Positions 45,427 through 54,373 of a DNA stretch of 64,000 nt are shown piece after piece. How positions within the stretch are numbered: the stretch's first letter is position 1; the number at the start of each line of letters is the position of its first letter. Source of the stretch: Clostridia bacterium (GTDB lineage Bacteria; Bacillota; Clostridia; Oscillospirales; Acutalibacteraceae); assembly GCA_030526115.1 (NCBI GenBank), contig JAUNDK010000005.1:1-64000 (forward strand). The letters are read 5' to 3'. The notes beneath the pieces were generated by a model. That model was given only the letters and a program-made list of their open reading frames with translations, was not told where the DNA came from and did not search any database. The translations under genes were made by a program, and so were the position numbers.

Positions 45427-45750
45427 TTATAATTTCTCAAATCTGTCAACGTTGAGAACAAAGATTGTGGCACCGCCAACGGTAACTTCAACAGGGAATG
45501 AGGAGTACATGCCTACATCCATTGTGGATGCGCTCGGAACTATCTGAGTGCGCTTGCTGGAGTGTTTGCCGATAATTTCAATAGCCTCATCTACCTTGTC
45601 ATCCTGAACACCGGAGATGAATGTGGTGTTACCTGCCATGAGGAATCCGCCTGTTGTGGCAAGTTTTGTTACCTGGAATCCGTTTTTTGTGAGTGCAGAC
45701 TGAACAGCGGAGCTGTCGTCGTTGCTGATTATTGCAAGTAAAAGTTTCAT
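45427..45750 (-). CDS. darA: Cyclic-di-AMP receptor, PII-like (DarA/PstA)
   Basis: A 107-aa PII-like trimeric protein. The start MKLLLAIISNDDSSAVQSAL, then KLATTGGFLMAGNTTFISGV and HSSKRTQIVP, are the family's c-di-AMP binding strands. The effector of DarA is not well defined. AAGGAGGATT stands before the ATG, and a perfect palindrome GTAGAAATTCTAC (45769-45781) lies in the leader. The 340-bp gap to the ligase gene holds only this leader, the ligase promoter and AT-rich sequence. Confidence 0.9.
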   Translation of the reverse strand: MKLLLAIISNDDSSAVQSALTKNGFQVTKLATTGGFLMAGNTTFISGVQDDKVDEAIEIIGKHSSKRTQIVPSASTMDVGMYSSFPVEVTVGGATIFVLNVDRFEKL

Positions 45751-46005
45751 AAAAAATCCTCCTTGGGTGTAGAAATTCTACTTCTTTCGATTTCATTATA
45801 CCATATTTAAAGAGACGTGCGCCATAAAATTTATAAATTTGGGAATAGTGAAAGATTTCTGTGTCCTCATTTGTGTAATATAACAATACAGCCGAGAAAC
45901 TGAAATATATGGGGAATAACAGCATTACGATTACGTGTAACGGCAGAGATTTCGGATTGTTTGGTAATTCATAACAATGTCATCAGATATAATTTGTGGA
46001 AAATA

Positions 46006-46033
46006 TTGACATAATAATTTAAAGTGGTAAAAT
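46006..46033 (+). promoter_or_regulatory. Promoter of the ligase gene
   Basis: TTGACA, 16-bp spacer, TAAAAT. Confidence 0.65.
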
Positions 46034-46090
46034 AGTTAGTGTAACTAATTAAGAATAATAAACTATTTTGTGTATTCGGAGGTATTGGTA

Positions 46091-47749
46091 ATGCCGAGAA
46101 CTTACGATGACAGAATGTTCATAGATACTTTTGAACATCAATATACATGGCTTAACGGCTTTCTGAGAAATGTGTCCAGATATTCCGACAGACCGGCCCT
46201 GCTTGATCCGCTCACAGAGAGAAACTGGAATTATTCGGAACTCAATAAAGAATGCAACAGACTTGCCCATGCCTTAAAAAAAGACGGAACAGGTAAAGAT
46301 GATGTGGTTATGACAGCCATGCTCAACTGTCCTGAGTTTGTTTTCTCATATATAGGCCCGAGAAAAATAGGAGCAATACTTAATCCTGCTAACTTCAACC
46401 TGGCACCGGGCGAGATGGCAAAGCTCATTGACCACAACAGGCCAAAGGTGTTTATGTATTCTCCGGATGTAAGGGATATGGTAACAGAGGCAATCGGTCT
46501 TGCGAAGAATCCGCCTGAAGTAATTATCATGGTGGATAATCTCAGGGGTATCGAGCTTCCTGATGGTCATACAGCTTACAATGACTATGTTAGGGATATG
46601 CCCGATACAGACCCAAAGCAGGATTTTATTCCCCATATATATGACGAAGTGTTAAGACTGTGCACATCGGGTACAACATCTCTGCCGAAAAGCTGTCCGA
46701 TTAACGATATAAACGAGGTGCTCTCCGCTCACGATGTAATCATGCAGTATCCTTTACAGTCAGGGGATATAACCATGAATATGACACCGTGGTTTCACAG
46801 GGGAGGAATTCACAGCGGTGGTCCCGGTCCTTCCTTATATGTAGGTGCGGCAGTTACGGTCATGAGAAATTTTCAGCCGAAGCAGGTATTGAAATGGACA
46901 GAGCAGTTTGATATAAACTATCTTATGGGTGCACCTTCCACACTTGAAATGCTCGCAAGAACTCAGAAAAAGCATCCCCATGATTTATCCTCCCTCAAGG
47001 GCCTTGTAACCATGGGAGCACCCCTTGAAAAAGAGGCCTGTGAGGAATATATGAATGTACTCACACCGAGAATTTTCAACGGCTACGGCACAACCGAAAC
47101 CTTCTGGAACAGCTTTTTAAGACCGTTTGATCTTCCTGAGGGAAGCGGTACCGCAGGCGGAAGCTGTATAGATGACGAGACAAGAATCGTAAAGGTGTAC
47201 GATGACCGCAAAGCGGAACCCGATGAAACCGTGCCGAAGGATAACGAAACCACAGGTGAGATTATTATATGGAGTCCCGCCAAGGGTACATATACTTATA
47301 TAAATTCCCCTGAGGAGACCGAGGAAAAATTTTATTCAGGTTGGATGTATACCGGCGATCTCGGTGTCTGGGATGAAAAAGGCTATGTCACCATAAAGGG
47401 CAGAAAAGATGATATGATAGTATGCGCCGCAGAGAATATCTACCCAACCCAGGTGGAAAATGCCATTATAGAACATCCAAAGGTTGAGGACTGTTTTGCT
47501 GTGGGTGTTCATGACAAACTGAGAGGTCAGGCCGTGGCGGCTTATGTCAAAGCAAAGGATGAAAGCCTCACTGCAGAGGAAGTTTCCGAGTTCTGTCATA
47601 ATCATCCTGACTTATCCGCATACAAGCGACCAAGGTATATAATGATTACCGAAAGTCTGCCATATACTCCGACAGGCAAAAAACAGAGAGCAAAACTGCG
47701 TAAATCCGCTGACAGCGACCTTGAAGAGGGCAGACTCAGAAGAGTCTGA
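46091..47749 (+). CDS. AMP-forming acyl-CoA synthetase-like enzyme
   Basis: About 552 aa from the ATG at 46091 (CGGAGG seven nt upstream; an upstream in-frame GTG is not needed). ANL superfamily motifs: A3 as LCTSGTTSLPKSC, A5 as NGYGTTETFW, A7 as YTGDLGVWDE, A8 as GRKDDMIVCAAENIYP, and the A10 catalytic Lys in PTGKKQR. The A3 loop is changed from TSGTTGxPKG to TSGTTSLPKS, losing two glycines. It would activate a carboxylic acid as acyl-AMP and pass it to CoA; the acid is unknown. Monocistronic. Confidence 0.82.
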   Translation: MPRTYDDRMFIDTFEHQYTWLNGFLRNVSRYSDRPALLDPLTERNWNYSELNKECNRLAHALKKDGTGKDDVVMTAMLNCPEFVFSYIGPRKIGAILNPANFNLAPGEMAKLIDHNRPKVFMYSPDVRDMVTEAIGLAKNPPEVIIMVDNLRGIELPDGHTAYNDYVRDMPDTDPKQDFIPHIYDEVLRLCTSGTTSLPKSCPINDINEVLSAHDVIMQYPLQSGDITMNMTPWFHRGGIHSGGPGPSLYVGAAVTVMRNFQPKQVLKWTEQFDINYLMGAPSTLEMLARTQKKHPHDLSSLKGLVTMGAPLEKEACEEYMNVLTPRIFNGYGTTETFWNSFLRPFDLPEGSGTAGGSCIDDETRIVKVYDDRKAEPDETVPKDNETTGEIIIWSPAKGTYTYINSPEETEEKFYSGWMYTGDLGVWDEKGYVTIKGRKDDMIVCAAENIYPTQVENAIIEHPKVEDCFAVGVHDKLRGQAVAAYVKAKDESLTAEEVSEFCHNHPDLSAYKRPRYIMITESLPYTPTGKKQRAKLRKSADSDLEEGRLRRV

Positions 47750-47773
47750 TTAATAATAAACATAAATATCCTA

Positions 47774-47815
47774 AACAGCACTTCGAAATATTGATTCGGG
47801 GTGCTGTTTTCTGTT
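47774..47815 (+). terminator. Terminator
   Basis: AACAGCACttCGAA/TTCGGGGTGCTGTT stem and TTTTCTGTT tail. Confidence 0.75.
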
Positions 47816-47883
47816 GAAAATATGATTTTCAGATGTTAGTATATATAAAACCACTACTAAAACTTAAAAGGATGAACCTGATT

Positions 47884-48960
47884 ATGGCAAGCAAACATCT
47901 TGTTATTATCATATATATTTTTGAGCTTATTGCTGCATGCATACTGCTCACGAATTTTGAGTCACTTTGGAATAACAGATTTTTAAATCCGAAAGTAAAA
48001 ATCGAAAGTGAAAACCGAAAGAAACTCCTCAGGCTTTTTATTCTGATGATAATCAGAATTATAGTAAAAGCGGTGTATTTTTACATTGAGTTTTATATAC
48101 GGGAAATTCCTGTGGCGTACCTGCTGGATATGGCCATGGATTTCACCTATGTGCTGTCGCTGTATTTCTGCTACGATATAGCACTGTATAAAATCGGAAA
48201 AGAAACAAGCCGGATAAAAACCATGCTTAAGGTGTGCGGCGGAATTTACGCCTTTGGCTTTCTGTTTGTTTCACTGATATGGCTCGATCCGAACATGGGC
48301 ACACTCATTATTCCTAAAGGTCCGGCGTGGATTGCATATATTGCAAGCGAACTGGTGGCATTTGTTCCGTATATAATCACAGGACTGTATCTTCTGTATG
48401 AACTTGTTTCAAAATACAGAGGACAGGAGTATTTCATTGAGAGTCTTGTACTGGTGCTCAATAATCTCTGGTATGTTGTTTATGTTCATATGTGGAACTT
48501 CAGTTACCTTGATAAGAATCTGTATTTCTTAAGGATACTCAAACCCCTTGACGGTCTGCATCTGTACATGGCTGTACTGCTTATACTGTTTACAGGAGTA
48601 TTCGTAAGACAGTACAGAAAAATGACAGGCGATATGCTTGTGCAGGAGACAGATCATAATGAAATTCTGCCGGCGGAAAATTCTTCCCGTGAAGAAACAA
48701 TAAATGATGAGCCGGATAAAATTCAGACGGAAGAAGCAGATGTGATTCATGAGGAGAAAACTCACGAGGAATTTCAGCTTACCCACCGTGAAGAGGAAAT
48801 ACTCAGTCTTCTTGTCGAGGGTAAATCCTATCAGGAGATTGCGGATGAACTTGTTATTTCTCTGAACACAGTAAAAAGACACTGCTCGAATGTGTATCAT
48901 AAATGCGGTGTTAAGAACAGAAATCAGTTAAGTTCACTGATTAACACCAAAAATAAATAA
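47884..48960 (+). CDS. Membrane-embedded LuxR-family regulator
   Basis: About 358 aa from the ATG at 47884 (AAAAGGATGA upstream; an earlier in-frame ATG touches that site). The first 245 residues are about seven transmembrane helices with no recognisable domain. After a Glu/Asp-rich linker, residues about 295-355 form a LuxR/GerE helix-turn-helix: LTHREEEILSLLVEGKSYQE then IADELVISLNTVKRHCSNVY. The sensor and DNA-binding parts are thus in one chain. Target unknown; the secreted decarboxylase gene follows 158 bp downstream. Confidence 0.8.
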   Translation: MASKHLVIIIYIFELIAACILLTNFESLWNNRFLNPKVKIESENRKKLLRLFILMIIRIIVKAVYFYIEFYIREIPVAYLLDMAMDFTYVLSLYFCYDIALYKIGKETSRIKTMLKVCGGIYAFGFLFVSLIWLDPNMGTLIIPKGPAWIAYIASELVAFVPYIITGLYLLYELVSKYRGQEYFIESLVLVLNNLWYVVYVHMWNFSYLDKNLYFLRILKPLDGLHLYMAVLLILFTGVFVRQYRKMTGDMLVQETDHNEILPAENSSREETINDEPDKIQTEEADVIHEEKTHEEFQLTHREEEILSLLVEGKSYQEIADELVISLNTVKRHCSNVYHKCGVKNRNQLSSLINTKNK

Positions 48961-48971
48961 GTATCACATAA

Positions 48972-49020
48972 CACAAAAGGGTTATTTTGCGTGAAAAAGG
49001 CGTAAAATGGCCCTTTTGTG
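48972..49020. terminator. Long hairpin after the LuxR gene
   Basis: CACAAAAGGG/CCCTTTTGTG outer arms with an inner ATTTTGCG/CGTAAAAT pairing. There is no strong T-run, so it could be a terminator or an operator-like structure before the decarboxylase gene. Confidence 0.5.
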
Positions 49021-49118
49021 CAATTTCCATCCGAGTAAGAAGAGTCTATTATGCAGTCATGGATTTTCACTACGGAAAAACCAAATCACTATTCAAATCT
49101 TTTTAGGAGGAAACGGAA

Positions 49119-50354
49119 ATGAAGAAAAACGTTTCAAAAATCGGATCACTCTTACTCGCAGTGATCATGTTATTCAACATCTGTGTCTTCGCAGTTAATG
49201 CAGAAGAAACAACAGAAAAAGAGAGAGCCCAGATTACTCTCGACTTTATGAAGCTCATGGAGGACGAAGAGCTTAAGGCTTTAATGGAGGAATCCATTGC
49301 CCTCGCAGCAACAGTAAACCCTGACAGAAAGACAAACCCGGTTCAGTCCCTTGAGGAGTACTACGACTTCCTCGACTGGTCCGCAACATGCTTACCTTGG
49401 AATATCCTCAATACAGTTGATATTGAGTCCATATATTCCCGTATCGACCAGAGCCTTGACTACTGGTACTTCCTTATAGATCAGCCGCTCCCTGAGCTTG
49501 CAGGTAAGGGTTACTACTATCCATGCCTCGAGTTCCATGAGCCAATCGCATCCTGGGTTAAGGATTACTGCAAGAGCTGGGGCGAGTACCTCTCCACAGA
49601 AGATTCCTGGTGCGACGAGTATTATGACATTATCTGCAATGATGGCGACTTCGGTATGGATAAGGGCTGGTACGGTGATGAGAACATCTGGACAACATTC
49701 AACGAGTGGTTTGCAAGACATCTCGCAGATGAGAACCAGAGACCTATCTCCGATGCAGACATCGTTGCACCTGCAGACTCCTCTCCACAGGGTATCTGGA
49801 ATATTGACGAGAACTCCCAGATCGATCTCGGCGTTCAGCTCAAGAGCGTAAGATTCTACAATGTAGAAGACATCATCGGCGAGGACAGCGAATACGAGAC
49901 AGAGTTCGCAAACGGTATTCTCACTCATACTTTCCTCGACGTTAACGACTACCACAGATATCACTTCCCTGTAAGCGGTAAGGTTCTCGAAATAAGAAAG
50001 ATAAGTGGATTCGACGCAGTCGGCGGCCTCATCTCCTGGAGCGAAGAAGAAGGCAGATACCTTCTCTGGGATGAGAATCCTGGCTGGCAGTCCATCGAGA
50101 CAAGGGACTGCGTAATCCTTGACACAGAGTACGGCCTCGTAGCAATTCTTCCTATCGGTATGTCTCAGGTTTCATCCTGTAACTGGGAAGATACAGTTGT
50201 TCCGGGCGCAGATGTTAAGGCAGGCGACCCAATGGGTTACTTCCTCTTCGGCGGATCTGACATAGTCATGATTTTCCAGGATGGCGTTGAGCTTGATCTC
50301 ACAACAGAGGACCACATCCTCATGGGCGAGCCTTATGCAACAGTAGTAAAATAA
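49119..50354 (+). CDS. Secreted phosphatidylserine-decarboxylase-like protein (PsiD-type)
   Basis: A 411-aa protein with a clear signal peptide (residues 1-28, FAVNA then EE). The N-terminal half (about 75-200) resembles the extra domain of fungal PsiD-type decarboxylases, including SWGEYLSTEDSW and WTTFNEWFARHL..RPI. The catalytic half has all three PSD elements: Asp220 in VAPADSS, His279 in DYHRYHFPVSG, and the self-cleavage GGS (378-380) in YFLFGGSDIVMIF, preceded by IGMSQVSSCNW. PSD-fold enzymes decarboxylate phosphatidylserine; PsiD acts on tryptophan. Export is unusual. Strong codon bias shows high expression. Substrate unknown. Confidence 0.8.
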   Translation: MKKNVSKIGSLLLAVIMLFNICVFAVNAEETTEKERAQITLDFMKLMEDEELKALMEESIALAATVNPDRKTNPVQSLEEYYDFLDWSATCLPWNILNTVDIESIYSRIDQSLDYWYFLIDQPLPELAGKGYYYPCLEFHEPIASWVKDYCKSWGEYLSTEDSWCDEYYDIICNDGDFGMDKGWYGDENIWTTFNEWFARHLADENQRPISDADIVAPADSSPQGIWNIDENSQIDLGVQLKSVRFYNVEDIIGEDSEYETEFANGILTHTFLDVNDYHRYHFPVSGKVLEIRKISGFDAVGGLISWSEEEGRYLLWDENPGWQSIETRDCVILDTEYGLVAILPIGMSQVSSCNWEDTVVPGADVKAGDPMGYFLFGGSDIVMIFQDGVELDLTTEDHILMGEPYATVVK

Positions 50355-50400
50355 TTACTTACTCCCATACAATACACCAACTCATAAATCCCCCATTACT

Positions 50401-50436
50401 GAGCAGGGTCGCTTTAAGCGGCTCTGCTCTTTTTCT
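50401..50436 (+). terminator. Terminator
   Basis: GAGCAG-GTCGCTT/AAGCGGC-CTGCTC stem and TTTTTCT tail. Confidence 0.85.
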
Positions 50437-50507
50437 ATTGATAATTGTGATATATTATATTTACACTTATCTTAAATAGCTGAAACAGTAACTCAGGGGA
50501 GGATGTT

Positions 50508-51518
50508 ATGAAAAATATAATGAAAAAACTGATGTCACTTATACTGGTTGTCACATTGGCAATGTCTGTTACCGTGCAGTTTTCAGAATCTGCGGAAGCT
50601 GCCGAGTATATAAATAGTGGAATATATGTAATGTCCAAAGGCATCGGAGCAAATGTAGGAACCTACTACATTGTTGTGGAAAAGAAAAACGGAAATTACT
50701 GGCTTTCGGTATATAACGGAAAAAGTAATTACAGGGCGAATAAAATCAGTCTGGGAACCTTTCCGTGGAAGATTTCAACCAACAGCTACCGCATAGAAGG
50801 TCAGGCAACAAGGATTGATCTTGTATGGAAAACCCGCAGTAAGATAAAGGTAACTCAGACAGGGCCGAACTGTGCCGGTTTCAACATGACGGGTACATAT
50901 CGTAAGGCTGAAAATTACACCGCCCCCTCGAAGCCTTATCTTGCAAAAGCAGAGTCATATAAAAACGGAATCAGACTGAAGTGGCCCAATAAGTTTACAT
51001 CTGGTGATTATGTGGATGTTTACCGTATATACAGGAATTCCGGAAACGGAGGCTTTGTTCCGATTGCAACGATAAACGCAACATCGAAATATTCAAAGTC
51101 TTCAGACGGAAAATATGTGTATTACTATGACAGCACCGCAAAAGAAGGTGTCAGATATTCCTATAAGATACGCTCTTACCGCTCCGGAAAATACAGCTAT
51201 ATGAGCAATATAAAGCCGGGTATGTATATTAAAGCTCCGTCATCGGTAAGCATCAGCCGTGCCTCTTTCGGACGCCTCTCGCTGAGCTGGTACAATGTAA
51301 AAGGTGCAACAAGCTATAAAGTTTACAGAAAAACAGGGTCATCCGGAAAGTGGGATATGATTAAGACGGTTTCTTCTGACAAAACAAACGGACTTACCGG
51401 AAGACTTACATTCCGTGACAGCAATGTTACATCAGGAAAAAGATATTATTATTGTGTAAAGGCATACAGGAGCGGGTATTTAAGTGAAAAATCACGAACT
51501 GTTTCATGTGTTGCATAA
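50508..51518 (+). CDS. Secreted protein with two fibronectin-III-like domains
   Basis: A 336-aa protein. Signal peptide to about residue 32 (ESAEAA). An N-terminal beta-rich domain (about 35-135) is followed by two Fn3-like modules, about 140-240 (APSKPYLAKAESYKNGIRLK...YSYKIRSYRSGKYSYMSN) and 243-335 (APSSVSISRASFGRLSLSWY...YYYCVKAYRSGYLSEKS). No anchor or catalytic domain is seen. Such proteins often bind cell-wall or polymer material. AGGGGAGG precedes the start. Confidence 0.7.
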   Translation: MKNIMKKLMSLILVVTLAMSVTVQFSESAEAAEYINSGIYVMSKGIGANVGTYYIVVEKKNGNYWLSVYNGKSNYRANKISLGTFPWKISTNSYRIEGQATRIDLVWKTRSKIKVTQTGPNCAGFNMTGTYRKAENYTAPSKPYLAKAESYKNGIRLKWPNKFTSGDYVDVYRIYRNSGNGGFVPIATINATSKYSKSSDGKYVYYYDSTAKEGVRYSYKIRSYRSGKYSYMSNIKPGMYIKAPSSVSISRASFGRLSLSWYNVKGATSYKVYRKTGSSGKWDMIKTVSSDKTNGLTGRLTFRDSNVTSGKRYYYCVKAYRSGYLSEKSRTVSCVA

Positions 51519-51531
51519 CGGGATTTATTGC

Positions 51532-51566
51532 AGGGCAGACCGGGAGGGTTTGCCCTGTTTCTGTAT
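51532..51566 (+). terminator. Terminator
   Basis: CAGGGCA/TGCCCTG stem followed by TTTCTG. Confidence 0.65.
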
Positions 51567-51699
51567 ATCTCACAAAGAATACATCCTTTATTTGTAATTA
51601 CTGCATAGATAAAATGTAAATTCGCGTGAAAGAAAAAGCGAGAAAAAACTAGTAAAAAAGAGAACCTGAAAACTAAATTAAATTTTCTCAAAATTCTTG

Positions 51700-51728
51700 T
51701 TGACACAGGGGTGCCCATGTGGTATTAT
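51700..51728 (+). promoter_or_regulatory. Promoter of rplM-rpsI
   Basis: TTGACA, 17-bp spacer, TATTAT. Confidence 0.8.
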
Positions 51729-51734
51729 CATTAG

Positions 51735-51832
51735 GCGCTAAAGCGAAGAAATGGCTTTATAATGCCTTTTTCAAAAGGTAAACTTCGTCTTAGGGCGAAG
51801 GTTAATATATCTAATTTTTATGGAGGTACGCT
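51735..51832 (+). ncRNA. Probable ribosomal protein L13 leader
   Basis: The roughly 100-nt leader between promoter and rplM can fold: GCTAAAGCGAAG near the start pairs with CTTCGTCTTAGGGC, and ATGGCTTTATAATGCC and CCTTTTTCAAAAGG form inner hairpins. Its place and size match the autoregulatory L13 leader known in Bacillota, which binds L13 to repress the operon. I rely on position and structure, not on a covariance match. Confidence 0.55.
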
Positions 51833-52264
51833 ATGTCCACTTTTATGGCAAAGGCTGGTCAGGTTGACCGCAAATGGTATGTCATCGATGCTGCTGGTAA
51901 GCCACTCGGCCGTGTAGCAGCTCAGGCAGCTATCTTACTCAGAGGTAAGCACAAGGTAACATTCACACCACACGTTGACTGCGGTGATCACGTAATCATC
52001 ATCAACGCTGCAGATGCAGTTCTCACAGGTTCCAAGCTCGATAATAAGGTTTATTATCATCACACAGGCTATATCGGCCACATGAAGGCTGTTAAGTACA
52101 GCACACTCATGAGAACAAAGCCGGAGCTTGCTATGAAGCTTGCTGTTGAGGGTATGATTCCTTCCAACACAATCGGCCGTAAGGCTTGCACAAGACTCAA
52201 GATCTATGCAGGCAGCGAGCACCCACATGCATCTCAGAAGCCTGAGACATGGGAAAAGATCTAA
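51833..52264 (+). CDS. rplM: 50S ribosomal protein L13
   Basis: A 143-aa ribosomal protein with the standard L13 segments KWYVIDAAGKPLGRVAAQAA, LLRGKHKVTFTPHVDCGDHV and the C-terminal LKIYAGSEHPHASQKP. The bias to CTC/GTT codons marks high expression. It precedes rpsI by 18 bp, the normal pairing, and has GGAGG as ribosome site. Confidence 0.98.
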   Translation: MSTFMAKAGQVDRKWYVIDAAGKPLGRVAAQAAILLRGKHKVTFTPHVDCGDHVIIINAADAVLTGSKLDNKVYYHHTGYIGHMKAVKYSTLMRTKPELAMKLAVEGMIPSNTIGRKACTRLKIYAGSEHPHASQKPETWEKI

Positions 52265-52281
52265 GAAGGAGGATTTAAATT

Positions 52282-52683
52282 ATGTACGAAAAGGCACCAT
52301 ATTTCTACGGTACAGGCAGAAGAAAGTCTTCCGTTGCAAGAGTTAGACTTTATCAGGGTACAGGTAAGATCACAATCAACGATCGTGAAATCGACGATTA
52401 TTTCGGACTCGAGACACTCAAGCTCATCGTTCGTCAGCCACTCGCTCTCACAGAGCTCGAGGGTAAGTTTGACATCGTTTGCCGTGTAGCTGGCGGCGGT
52501 GTTTCCGGCCAGGCAGGCGCTATCCGTCACGGTGTAGCAAGAGCACTTCTCCAGTATGATTCCGAGAATCTCCGTTCTTCCCTCAAGAAGGCTGGTTTCC
52601 TCACAAGAGACCCAAGAATGAAGGAAAGAAAAAAATATGGCCTCAAGGCTGCGAGAAGAGCACCACAGTTCTCAAAGAGATAA
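52282..52683 (+). CDS. rpsI: 30S ribosomal protein S9
   Basis: A 133-aa ribosomal protein with [16 protein letters not shown] near the start, [19 protein letters not shown] in the middle and the basic tail [17 protein letters not shown] that reaches the decoding site. Second gene of the L13-S9 operon. Confidence 0.98.
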   Translation: MYEKAPYFYGTGRRKSSVARVRLYQGTGKITINDREIDDYFGLETLKLIVRQPLALTELEGKFDIVCRVAGGGVSGQAGAIRHGVARALLQYDSENLRSSLKKAGFLTRDPRMKERKKYGLKAARRAPQFSKR

Positions 52684-52707
52684 TTATCTCCAAAGAATGT
52701 ATATTAT

Positions 52708-52735
52708 CCCCAGAGCGTTTGCTCTGGGGATTTTT
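52708..52735 (+). terminator. Terminator of rplM-rpsI
   Basis: Perfect CCCCAGAGC gttt GCTCTGGGG, then ATTTTTG. Confidence 0.9.
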
Positions 52736-52883
52736 GCGTCCGGTATAAAAATCGGGCGCTTTTTTGCTGAAATTTGCATGAAAATTATTTGCGAATATGG
52801 AAATTTATGGTATATTGTGTTATAATAACTATAAAAATAGTGTTAAATTAGAATTATTTTCGAGGTTATGTAATTGATTCATA

Positions 52884-52912
52884 TTGACAAATATTGTTCA
52901 TTGTAGTAATAT
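52884..52912 (+). promoter_or_regulatory. Promoter of the Trp T-box operon
   Basis: TTGACA, 17-bp spacer, TAATAT (with TATAAT overlapping 3 bp further on). Confidence 0.7.
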
Positions 52913-52929
52913 AATATCAAACTAATATG

Positions 52930-53209
52930 ATAAACCGATGAAGCGGAAGTAAAGACAGTTATGGCTTTACAGAGAACCCGGGATGCTGAGAGCCGGGTGA
53001 GAAACAGATTGTCAAATGGACCGCAGAGGGCGCAGTCAAATGTGATTATCACAGAGTATTCTGCGACGTTGAAGGCATACGTAATTTGCCGGGGATATAC
53101 AGGTATCCCGCTAAGTGCACAGGTCATGCTGTGAATCAAGGTGGCACCGCGGATAAGAACTATTCGTCCTTGACAGAAGGGATATTTCTGTCAGGGACGT
53201 TTTTATTTT
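52930..53209 (+). ncRNA. T-box leader, tryptophan-specific
   Basis: A full T-box: stem I start GATGAAGCGGAAGTAA, loop GCTGAGAGCCGGGTGAGAAAC, then AAATGGACCGCAGAG, where TGG (53017-53019) is at the specifier place just before ACC..GAG. The antiterminator box AAGGTGGCACCGCGG (53138-53152) is canonical. The terminator pairs CGTCCTTGACAGAA with TTCTGTCAGGGACG (53165-53199) before a T-run. Uncharged tRNA-Trp would switch on the YkvI-type transporter and the dehydrogenase. Confidence 0.88.
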
Positions 53210-53253
53210 ATCCCGGACATGAATATAAATTATCATTTTCGGGAGAGAGAAAA

Positions 53254-54372
53254 ATGAGTAACGCTTTTATCTGGTTCACAACGCATTTCGGAGGAGGTTT
53301 TGCCTCAGGCGCACAGCTTTACAGCTATTTCGGTAAGTTCGGAATGCTTAGTTTACTGCTTCCTGTTCTTGCGATGGCTTATGATGCCCTGTTTTTCGGT
53401 TATGCCATGCACTACGCAAGAAAACACGAGCTGTACGATTACCGATCTTATAATGATTCGTTTTACGGAAAGTTTTCACCGATTTTTTCGAATCTGTTCG
53501 AAGTGATTTATCTTGTTACCATGTGTCTTGCTCCGGCGGTTGCTTTTGCTACCGGAGGTGCTACATTACAGGCAATAACAGGCCTTCCGTATCTGCTGTG
53601 CACAGTAATTATCGGAGCTTTCATTTTTCTGGTTTCAATTTTCGGGTCAAAGCCGGTTCGCAGGGTTGCCTCGGTTCTGTCGATTGTCATAATAGCAGGT
53701 CTTTTAATTGTATATATTCCGAATATCATAGTCGGAGCAGATAAAATATCAGCTTCTGTCACAGAATCTCAGATAGATTTCTCAACACTTAAGAATGCCC
53801 TTTATTCCGCATTTCTTTACGGCACTTTCCAGCTCATAAATATTGCTGTGTTTGTTCAGCATGCCGAGAGTTATTCTGAGGCAAAGGAAGCAAAGCGCAG
53901 CATGGCAATAGGTTTTGTCATCAATTCTCTTATGATGGTGCTTGTTGCCCTCGGACTTCTCACAATCAGTAACGAGCCTGATATTGCCACACAGAGTGTT
54001 CCGACTCTGTTTATGGTTCAGAAGGGCGTGGGCTCTTCATTCATGCTTCCGCTCATCTCTGTACTCATTATTCTCGGTGCGGTATCAACGGCCGTGAATA
54101 TGGTAGCCGCAATGGTTCGCAGGGTGAGTGTTCATTTCGGAGCGGAGAAATCAAAGGAAAATCATACAGGTAAACCTTCGAAAAAAACCATAGTGATAGC
54201 CCTTGTATGCTGTCTTGTCGATTTCGGTATTGCTCAGTTCGGACTTCTCACTCTTGTTCAGAAAGCATATGGTTTCCTCGCATATCTTGAGATTCCCGTA
54301 ATTCTTATCCCTTATATAATTCATATGATAGTAACCAAATTCGATACAAAGAGCAGGGTGGGAGGAAAGTAA
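53254..54372 (+). CDS. YkvI-type membrane transporter under Trp control
   Basis: A 372-aa membrane protein, ATG at 53254 with GGGAGAGAGA upstream; longer starts would lie inside the T-box terminator. About ten to eleven helices of the LeuT/APC type, opening with the THFGGGFASGAQ signature, an unwound first helix typical of YkvI-like proteins. Residues TGGATLQAITGLPYLLC and VSTAVNMVAAMVRR are also family-like. YkvI proteins are uncharacterised. Control by a Trp T-box suggests uptake of tryptophan or an indole compound. The next gene starts 1 bp after its stop. Confidence 0.8.
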   Translation: MSNAFIWFTTHFGGGFASGAQLYSYFGKFGMLSLLLPVLAMAYDALFFGYAMHYARKHELYDYRSYNDSFYGKFSPIFSNLFEVIYLVTMCLAPAVAFATGGATLQAITGLPYLLCTVIIGAFIFLVSIFGSKPVRRVASVLSIVIIAGLLIVYIPNIIVGADKISASVTESQIDFSTLKNALYSAFLYGTFQLINIAVFVQHAESYSEAKEAKRSMAIGFVINSLMMVLVALGLLTISNEPDIATQSVPTLFMVQKGVGSSFMLPLISVLIILGAVSTAVNMVAAMVRRVSVHFGAEKSKENHTGKPSKKTIVIALVCCLVDFGIAQFGLLTLVQKAYGFLAYLEIPVILIPYIIHMIVTKFDTKSRVGGK

Positions 54373-54373
54373 G

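Noticed and set aside
53086-53253. Upstream extension of the YkvI-type protein
   Set aside because: This part encodes the T-box antiterminator and terminator; the ATG at 53254 has its own ribosome site.
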